Assembly: GCA_036343175.1 (NCBI GenBank)
Contig: JAZASR010000052.1
Coordinates: forward strand, 1-10,122
Length of the DNA: 10,122 nt
Origin: JAEEJA01 sp036343175
Lineage (GTDB): Bacteria; Bacillota; Clostridia; Lachnospirales; Lachnospiraceae
Reading direction: 5' to 3'
In this document: in pieces, positions 6,494 through 10,122 of the stretch
How the letters are laid out: every line of letters starts with the position of its first letter
Position numbering within the stretch: position 1 is the stretch's first letter
Translations under genes and position numbers: made by a program
Notes under the pieces: generated by a model
Databases searched by the model: none
Seen by the model: only the letters and a program-made list of their open reading frames with translations
Told to the model about the DNA's origin: nothing

Positions 6494-7201
6494 TCATGTC
6501 CTGTTATAGTAGGCGATCCCGTCATCCGGGCGGAAGAATGTGCGGATGAAGCCATCAGCTGAAACGATTACAAGGTCGTTCGTGGATTCACGATAGTAGA
6601 CAGTGTCGCCATCGCCTTCTGAGGCTTCGTCCTTGCTGAGAGACTCAGGGTCTCCCACGACCTCAGAGGCTGCCGTTTCATATTCTTCGGGGCTTGAGAA
6701 GCCCATTTCACGACCATGCTTTTCAAAGTGCTCTTCCAGCAGTTCTTCGCTGCGGAAATGCAGGGTAGACTTTGATGACGGTTTTCCCAGTGTCGCACCG
6801 GAGCTTTTAGAATCAGCTTCTGACAAATTTGAAGACTCATCAGAATTGATTTCGTCAGAATTTGTGATATTCTCCTCTGATGTCTGCGCTGACTGCGAGC
6901 CCTGCTCAGATGAATCGGCATTTTCTGATATTTTACTTACTTCACCAGACGAGCCGGTATCTTCTAATATTTTACTTACTTCACCAGAAGAGCCGGTATT
7001 TGCCGAATTGCCGCCATAGAAGTCTTTGCCATTAAGCCCTATAAAAATAATTAGTATTGCAATTATTCCATATATGAAGGGGCGGGCTCCGCGGCCGCCG
7101 TTTCCATTACCAGGACTATTTCCTCTTGTGCGGTCTCTTCCTTTGCCATATCCATTGCCGCCAGCCTGATTCTTTTGCTTTTTTCTTATCGGTGAACTCA
7201 T
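6494..7201 (-). CDS. Membrane-anchored protein with a polymorphic-toxin-like C-terminal domain
   Basis: 235 residues. A basic, Gly/Asn/Arg-rich cytoplasmic N-terminus (1-41), one membrane helix (about 42-57), a long Ser/Glu/Asp-rich external linker (about 60-144) and a compact C-terminal domain (145-235). The domain has EEHFEKHGREMGFSSPEEY (156-174), then VYYREST, DLVIVSADGFIRTFFRP (209-225) and a YYNRT end. The conserved His-x3-His-Gly motif, followed by a beta hairpin with Ser/Thr and Arg residues, resembles BECR-type nuclease domains of polymorphic and contact-dependent toxins; this is recollection of the family pattern, not a search. The charge pattern places the domain outside the membrane. 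ATG 7201 has a weak binding site (GAGGA 17 bases upstream). It follows a small protein gene by 39 bases. Confidence 0.7.
   Translation of the reverse strand: MSSPIRKKQKNQAGGNGYGKGRDRTRGNSPGNGNGGRGARPFIYGIIAILIIFIGLNGKDFYGGNSANTGSSGEVSKILEDTGSSGEVSKISENADSSEQGSQSAQTSEENITNSDEINSDESSNLSEADSKSSGATLGKPSSKSTLHFRSEELLEEHFEKHGREMGFSSPEEYETAASEVVGDPESLSKDEASEGDGDTVYYRESTNDLVIVSADGFIRTFFRPDDGIAYYNRT
6928..6999 (-). repeat. 39-bp tandem duplication in the linker of the membrane-anchored protein
   Basis: Bases 6928-6960 and 6967-6999 match over 33 bases with one difference, at a 39-base period. They encode two copies of TGSSGEVSKI in the extracellular linker (about residues 68-91). The period equals that of the repeats at 2956-3063 in the sugar transferase gene. 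Confidence 0.85.
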
Positions 7202-7210
7202 TTAATTTTT

Positions 7211-7268
7211 CTTAATAATCCTCTTATATTACTGATATCCTTAATAATCCTCTTCAATTACTGATATC
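7211..7268. repeat. 29-bp tandem duplication at a gene end
   Basis: Bases 7211-7239 and 7240-7268 agree at 27 of 29 positions and abut exactly. The right copy holds the last codons and stop of the 7241-7510 gene. The left copy fills the gap to the next gene and supplies its only purine-rich upstream stretch. Because 29 is not a multiple of three, the duplication does not extend the protein. Confidence 0.9.
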
Positions 7269-7510
7269 TCCAGGTAGTCAAAGTCGATCCCGTCCACGAA
7301 GTTATCGCTCGTGAAGCGGGTCCTGCTCATCCTCCTGAACTCATCGATATTCTTGTCGAGCCAGATAGGGTGGCTTAAGTCGCATTCTTCGCAGACCTGG
7401 TCGATGGCCGCAAAGATCTTCTTTGTACGGGTCCTGTCTGAGACATCGAATACCGTTTTATCATTAACAAGCTTCGCATCCTTCACGAAGCGGAACCACA
7501 TACGAAACAT
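7241..7510 (-). CDS. Small conserved protein of unknown function
   Basis: 89 residues from ATG 7510, which follows GAGAGG with a 7-base gap; an upstream ATG at 7525 lacks a better site. It resembles a short protein family common in Clostridia and having no assigned function, with the pattern MFRMW, a middle RTKKIFAAIDQVCEECDLS, PIWLDKNIDEF, RTRFTSDNF and an acidic end FDYLEISVIEEDY. It is soluble, with no signal peptide, a mixed alpha/beta composition and an acidic C-terminus. Because it precedes the membrane-anchored toxin-like gene on the same strand, an immunity or chaperone role is conceivable. However, relatives are remembered as occurring in many contexts, so a housekeeping role is equally possible. 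Confidence 0.75.
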   Translation of the reverse strand: MFRMWFRFVKDAKLVNDKTVFDVSDRTRTKKIFAAIDQVCEECDLSHPIWLDKNIDEFRRMSRTRFTSDNFVDGIDFDYLEISVIEEDY

Positions 7511-7606
7511 TATAGCACCTCTCAATTAATGCTGATAATTCTATTTGCCTCGCCGGCAGCATATGTTCTCCGGCAATTATTTTATTTTGCAAAAAGCAAA
7601 TTAATA

Positions 7607-7635
7607 TTGACAAAGCAATATACCTAATTTATACT
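7607..7635 (+). promoter_or_regulatory. Strong promoter of the folT leader transcript
   Basis: A consensus -35, TTGACA (7607-7612), a 17-base spacer, and TATACT (7630-7635; five of six consensus bases). The expected start is about 7641-7643, at the left arm of the folded domain described next. It gives a leader of about 430 bases before folT. Confidence 0.8.
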
Positions 7636-7639
7636 TTCA

Positions 7640-7756
7640 GAGAAAAATTTACAAGTCTCTTGTAAATTAATTACTAAAAACAAAAATCATGATATTTGCA
7701 TGCCTGCTGCTTTATCCAAGGCTAAGCGCCGCAAATATCAGGCGAAAATTTTTCTC
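7640..7756 (+). ncRNA. Unrecognised multi-branched leader RNA domain
   Basis: Three nested perfect helices can be drawn. The outer stem pairs GAGAAAAATTT (7640-7650) with AAATTTTTCTC (7746-7756), 11 bp. Inside are ACAAG/CTTGT around TCT (7651-7663), and TGATATTTGC (7690-7699) with GCAAATATCA (7731-7740), 10 bp, closing a GC-rich loop with GCCT/AGGC. The 5' hairpin can instead extend to 10 bp (7646-7655 with 7659-7668), competing with the outer stem. A second alternative pairs GCGAAAAT (7742-7749) with ATTTTCGC (7858-7865), just before the THF aptamer. The domain begins at the predicted transcription start. I match it to no known riboswitch. Confidence 0.5.
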
Positions 7757-7760
7757 GATC

Positions 7761-7859
7761 ATATGCAGAGCAATTTTTCATCTTGTATGCCGGGCAATAT
7801 GATAATCATGTATGCCGGGCAATATGATAATCAAGTATGCAAAGCAATATGATAAGGAT
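7761..7859 (+). repeat. 25-bp tandem repeats between the leader domain and the THF riboswitch
   Basis: Three adjoining 25-base units start at 7785, 7810 and 7835 with the core GTATGC-N3-GCAATATGATAA. The first two differ only in the last base; the third is diverged. A degraded fourth unit precedes them at 7761. Each unit contains or abuts the near-palindrome ATGATAATCAT. There are no spacers between units. Confidence 0.85.
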
Positions 7860-7865
7860 TTTCGC

Positions 7866-7978
7866 TTGCAGAGTAGAGACTGGTGCGTTAAGTGCCCGCC
7901 GGACAGGGAGTTGCCGGTGAGACGAAAAGAGCTTAGAAGTCATGCCCCTTGCGGTTCCAGTTTCGCATCCCGCTGCTA
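7866..7978 (+). promoter_or_regulatory. Tetrahydrofolate (THF) riboswitch
   Basis: The aptamer shows the conserved folT-motif blocks in order: GAGTAGA (7871-7877), TGCGTTAAGTGC (7884-7895), a GGACAGGGAGTTGCC block (7901-7915), GACGAAAAG (7921-7929) and, near the 3' end, GCGGTTCCAG and TTTCGCATCC (7951-7970). GCAG (7868-7871) and CTGC (7973-7976) close the first helix, and GACTGG pairs with the CCAGT side. The class senses reduced folate and normally lowers folate-uptake gene expression when THF is ample. The position before folT agrees. Confidence 0.93.
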
Positions 7979-7991
7979 CATAAATGAATAT

Positions 7992-8070
7992 AAGCCTCCT
8001 AAAAAGACCGGCTTGAACTTTTCATATGTAGTTCCACGGAAAGCCACGTTTTATTAAAGGAGGTTTTTTT
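7992..8070 (+). promoter_or_regulatory. Riboswitch expression platform: SD-sequestering or terminator hairpin
   Basis: CCTCCT (7995-8000) is complementary to AGGAGG (8058-8063), the ribosome binding site of folT, and a run of seven T (8064-8070) follows. The same pairing could therefore hide the SD and act as a weak terminator. Two competing helices share GGCTT (8010-8014): with AAGCC at 7992-7996 or with AAGCC at 8041-8045. This gives a ready on/off exchange. Confidence 0.65.
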
Positions 8071-8646
8071 ATGTCAACTTCAGCAAAAGAAAGAACGTTC
8101 ACGATCACATTTCTTGCTGCCATGCTCGCATTGGCGGTCATCTTCGGCTTCTTCAAGATCCCGGTAACAAGCTTTTTGGAGATCCGCTTCCTCTTCCTGC
8201 CTATATCTATAGCAGGCGCCGTAACAGGTCCGATCGGCGGACTTGCCGTAGGAGCCGCCTCTGACCTGGTCTCATACCTGATCAAGCCTACAGGCGCATT
8301 CTTCCCGGGCTTCACTATCAGCTATGCGCTTACCGGACTCATAGCGGGACTCATTTGCTTTAAGAAGCACAGTCTGCCGCGAATAATCATTTCGCAAACC
8401 ATTATCACCATATTCATTAATATGCTCATGAATACCTATTGGCTCTCGATCCTCTACGGCATGCCATTCATGGCCATCGTCGGGCCGAGACTCATTAAGG
8501 AAGCTGTATCACTCCCGATCAACATCTTCCTCTTCTGGATCGCTCTCCGTGAGGTCGACAGATTGGTGAAATATTCGGGGTTGATGCCGTCATACTATGG
8601 AACAAAAAACTCTTCCGGAAATGCCGGCAAATCAGATCCTGACTGA
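8071..8646 (+). CDS. folT: ECF transporter S component for folate (FolT)
   Basis: 191 residues, normal for S components. It is an integral membrane substrate-binding subunit that works with the shared ECF energising module (EcfA, EcfA' and EcfT) to import folates. About six hydrophobic segments are seen from residue 11 to 175. Family signatures are FLEIRFLFLPISIAGAVTGP (35-54), VGAASDLVSYLIKPTGAFFP (60-79) and the following GFTISYALTGLIAG. ATG 8071 follows a perfect AGGAGG at 7 bases. No ecfA or ecfT gene is nearby, as is usual for group II ECF systems. The THF riboswitch upstream fixes folate as the likely substrate. A polar tail after residue ~176 is not conserved-looking. Confidence 0.93.
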   Translation: MSTSAKERTFTITFLAAMLALAVIFGFFKIPVTSFLEIRFLFLPISIAGAVTGPIGGLAVGAASDLVSYLIKPTGAFFPGFTISYALTGLIAGLICFKKHSLPRIIISQTIITIFINMLMNTYWLSILYGMPFMAIVGPRLIKEAVSLPINIFLFWIALREVDRLVKYSGLMPSYYGTKNSSGNAGKSDPD

Positions 8647-8661
8647 TGATCGTCAAGAAAA

Positions 8662-8701
8662 GGCGGCTAACTCACGACTAAAGTCACGAGTGTGCACCGC
8701 C
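8662..8701. other. Interrupted hairpin downstream of folT
   Basis: GGCGG (8662-8666) and CCGCC (8697-8701) enclose ACTC/GAGT and GAC-TAAA-GTC pairs, separated by mismatched AC/AC. No T-run follows, so it is not a classic terminator. It may stabilise the 3' end of the folT message. Confidence 0.4.
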
Positions 8702-8709
8702 AATTTCAT

Positions 8710-8734
8710 CAAAGCAGCCTGCGGCTTTTGTTTT
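8710..8734 (+). terminator. Intrinsic terminator of folT
   Basis: CAAA-(GC)-AGCC, loop TGC, GGCT-TTTG makes an 8-bp stem with a two-base bulge, followed by TTTT (TTTTGTTTT in all). On the minus strand the A-rich flank also gives a T-poor but usable stop for the GtrA gene. Confidence 0.6.
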
Positions 8735-8824
8735 ACCCGTTAATAAATATCATGCATCTTTAGTTTCTGCTTATTTCCGATATAAGCCCTGTTTATTCTT
8801 GTGCCTGAAATGATGATGATATTA

Positions 8825-9250
8825 TTATTTATCCTTGTGCTTAAATATCATGAACTTGCTCGCGACGTAGTTTAAGATTATCACGATTACGTTCGCGAGC
8901 GTTTTTATTACTACGTCGTTTAAGCCCATTATGTCGGCAAATATCCACATACAGGCCAGGTCGATGAGCTCGGTGCCCGCCCTGCAGGCGAAGAATGAAA
9001 TTATTTCCCTGCTGATCTCCCGGATGCCGTGCGCCTCAGAGTGAAATACCCATTTGCGGTTGGTCAGATAGGCAAAAAGGACCGAGATGAACCATGCCAG
9101 GATCGTGCTGACCATGACTCCTATGTGAAGCGGATGGGCAAGAGCCCAGTAGGACACGATGTTCACGATGGTCGTCAGCACACCGAAAATGGCGTAAGGG
9201 ATCATGTCCTTGTATTTATTCCAGAGTTTAATGATAAGTTCTTTATTCAT
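8825..9250 (-). CDS. GtrA-like membrane protein
   Basis: 141 residues from ATG 9250, which has GGAAA just upstream; in-frame ATGs at 9283 and 9292 would add up to 14 non-conserved residues. GtrA-family proteins are small four-helix membrane proteins thought to move undecaprenyl-phosphate-linked sugars across the membrane. Visible here are four hydrophobic segments (about 19-38, 44-67, 82-103 and 110-132), the family motif AYLTNRKWVFHSE near residues 61-73, the turn after the second helix, and a basic end with a C-terminal KFMIFKHKDK. It lies 65 bases behind the stop of the LPG-synthase-type gene on the same strand, probably as one operon. A partner glycosyltransferase is not in the window. 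Confidence 0.88.
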   Translation of the reverse strand: MNKELIIKLWNKYKDMIPYAIFGVLTTIVNIVSYWALAHPLHIGVMVSTILAWFISVLFAYLTNRKWVFHSEAHGIREISREIISFFACRAGTELIDLACMWIFADIMGLNDVVIKTLANVIVIILNYVASKFMIFKHKDK

Positions 9251-9315
9251 ACATTTCCAGCTTTCCGGATTTAATCCTGCCATAAGGCTCATTAATGCCG
9301 TTAGAGTATTATACC

Positions 9316-10122
9316 TTATTGATGCCTGTAAAAGCCGGCGACAAGCGCTCCCAGGATGAATGGCAGGATCCAGGTAAAGAATCGGTAAAGGATGACTATG
9401 CCGACTGCGAGGGAGGTAGTCATGATGGCCGAAAATATCATAGCAAAGGAGAATTCCAGAGTACCGATGCCGGCTGGCGCGATCATGATGCCGGAGATCA
9501 TATTGACTACAGACATCATGAGAAATACATCTATAAAGACCAGCACTTTACCCGGTAAAGGTCCTGCAATGTCGATTGCTTCCAGTATTTCACTGTCACC
9601 GAATGTGAGAACCGCGGGAAGCATGTACCAGCACGAGAGCTTGCAGATGTTTAAAATAAGGGCACGGACAACGATTCTTTTAGATGACCAGATATTTCTG
9701 CCGCTTTTGTTGAAACGGATGATGCCGTTTGTCCATTTATAGCGAAGGCTTTTTTTCTTAACGATCCTGCGGACAAGCATTACCAGCAGGCAGGCTGCCC
9801 TTTTTGAAACAGAAAGTATAATGAGTATCGCTGCTACAAGAGCTACGACTATTGCTCCGGCGAGAAGAAAACTCCAGTATTCTCCGATATTTCCCTGACC
9901 TGTAAGGAAAAGGGTCATAAATGACAGGATGCCCATGGCACCTACAATGATCTTGAAAAATGTATACTGGACCAGAGTCATGCCGGTCGCCTCTGACACG
10001 AGTATGCCGTGGCCATTGAGATAATATATCTCGGCTATCCCTTCGCCGGACCCAAGGGTAATGAGCTTATAGAAGTGGCAGAATAGAGCGCCTAAAAATC
10101 CATCAAAAAGGGAGAAATTAAC
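9316..10122 (-). CDS. Lysylphosphatidylglycerol synthase-type transmembrane protein (UPF0104), 5' end outside the window
   Basis: The frame is open to the right edge, so the start lies beyond 10122; 268 residues are visible. A GTG at 9997-9999 lies inside the conserved region and is not taken as the start. The protein is a polytopic membrane protein of the flippase-like LPG_synthase_TM family (the membrane half of MprF; stand-alone members act as lipid or glycolipid transporters). A family hallmark is GSGEGIAEIYYLNGHGILVS (segment before the long helices), here with EGIAE where many members have GGQP. At least five further hydrophobic segments follow, with the late motif SGIMIAPAGIGTLEFSFAMI typical of the family. 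No aminoacyl-transferase domain follows, so it is a stand-alone member, probably operonic with the GtrA gene. Confidence 0.85.
   Translation of the reverse strand, partial: VNFSLFDGFLGALFCHFYKLITLGSGEGIAEIYYLNGHGILVSEATGMTLVQYTFFKIIVGAMGILSFMTLFLTGQGNIGEYWSFLLAGAIVVALVAAILIILSVSKRAACLLVMLVRRIVKKKSLRYKWTNGIIRFNKSGRNIWSSKRIVVRALILNICKLSCWYMLPAVLTFGDSEILEAIDIAGPLPGKVLVFIDVFLMMSVVNMISGIMIAPAGIGTLEFSFAMIFSAIMTTSLAVGIVILYRFFTWILPFILGALVAGFYRHQ

Noticed and set aside
6592..6604. Third copy of the AGTAGACAGT word from repeat B
   Set aside because: It lies inside a coding sequence and the similarity does not extend beyond about 12 bases.
7761..7859. CRISPR-like array
   Set aside because: The 25-base units adjoin directly with no spacers, and there are no cas genes; they are plain tandem repeats in a leader.
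7812..8057. 81-residue plus-strand open reading frame
   Set aside because: It runs through the THF riboswitch and its platform; it has no protein-like features.

Overview
The window looks like a chromosomal accessory region of a low-to-medium GC Gram-positive Clostridia, most likely a Lachnospiraceae-type bacterium. The clues are strong AGGAGG-type ribosome binding sites, a tetrahydrofolate riboswitch in front of an ECF folate-transporter gene, a Clostridia-style dGTPase, and intrinsic terminators. The species cannot be named from the sequence alone.

Layout, left to right. (1) 1-1662: a minus-strand toxin-antitoxin-like operon: a Panacea/SocA-domain antitoxin, a likely toxin of unknown fold, and a small third ORF. 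It is bracketed by two same-orientation copies of an ~80-bp promoter/operator-like repeat. The antitoxin's natural N-terminus appears to be cut by an in-frame stop. (2) 1663-2101: non-coding. (3) 2102-3754: a minus-strand polyprenyl-phosphate sugar phosphotransferase for surface polysaccharide, with an acidic linker expanded by 39-bp repeats and a promoter preceded by three PHO-box-like direct repeats. (4) 3968-5261: two damaged genes back to back, a frameshifted Gly-rich protein remnant (minus) and an alpha/beta hydrolase whose membrane anchor and catalytic domain lie in different frames (plus). (5) 5325-6377: dGTPase (dgt), closed by two strong hairpins. (6) 6494-7510: a minus-strand pair, a small conserved soluble protein and a membrane-anchored protein with a polymorphic-toxin-like C-terminal domain. 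(7) 7511-8070: a long leader with a strong promoter, a previously unrecognised folded domain starting at the predicted transcription start, 25-bp tandem repeats, a THF riboswitch and a sequestering expression platform, followed by folT. (8) 8825-10122: a minus-strand GtrA-like protein and a partial LPG-synthase-type (UPF0104) membrane protein, probably co-transcribed and acting on lipid-linked sugars or envelope lipids.

Most noteworthy: the nested RNA structure upstream of the THF riboswitch; the three-gene Panacea module with duplicated promoter repeats; and the membrane-tethered toxin-like domain with its small upstream partner.
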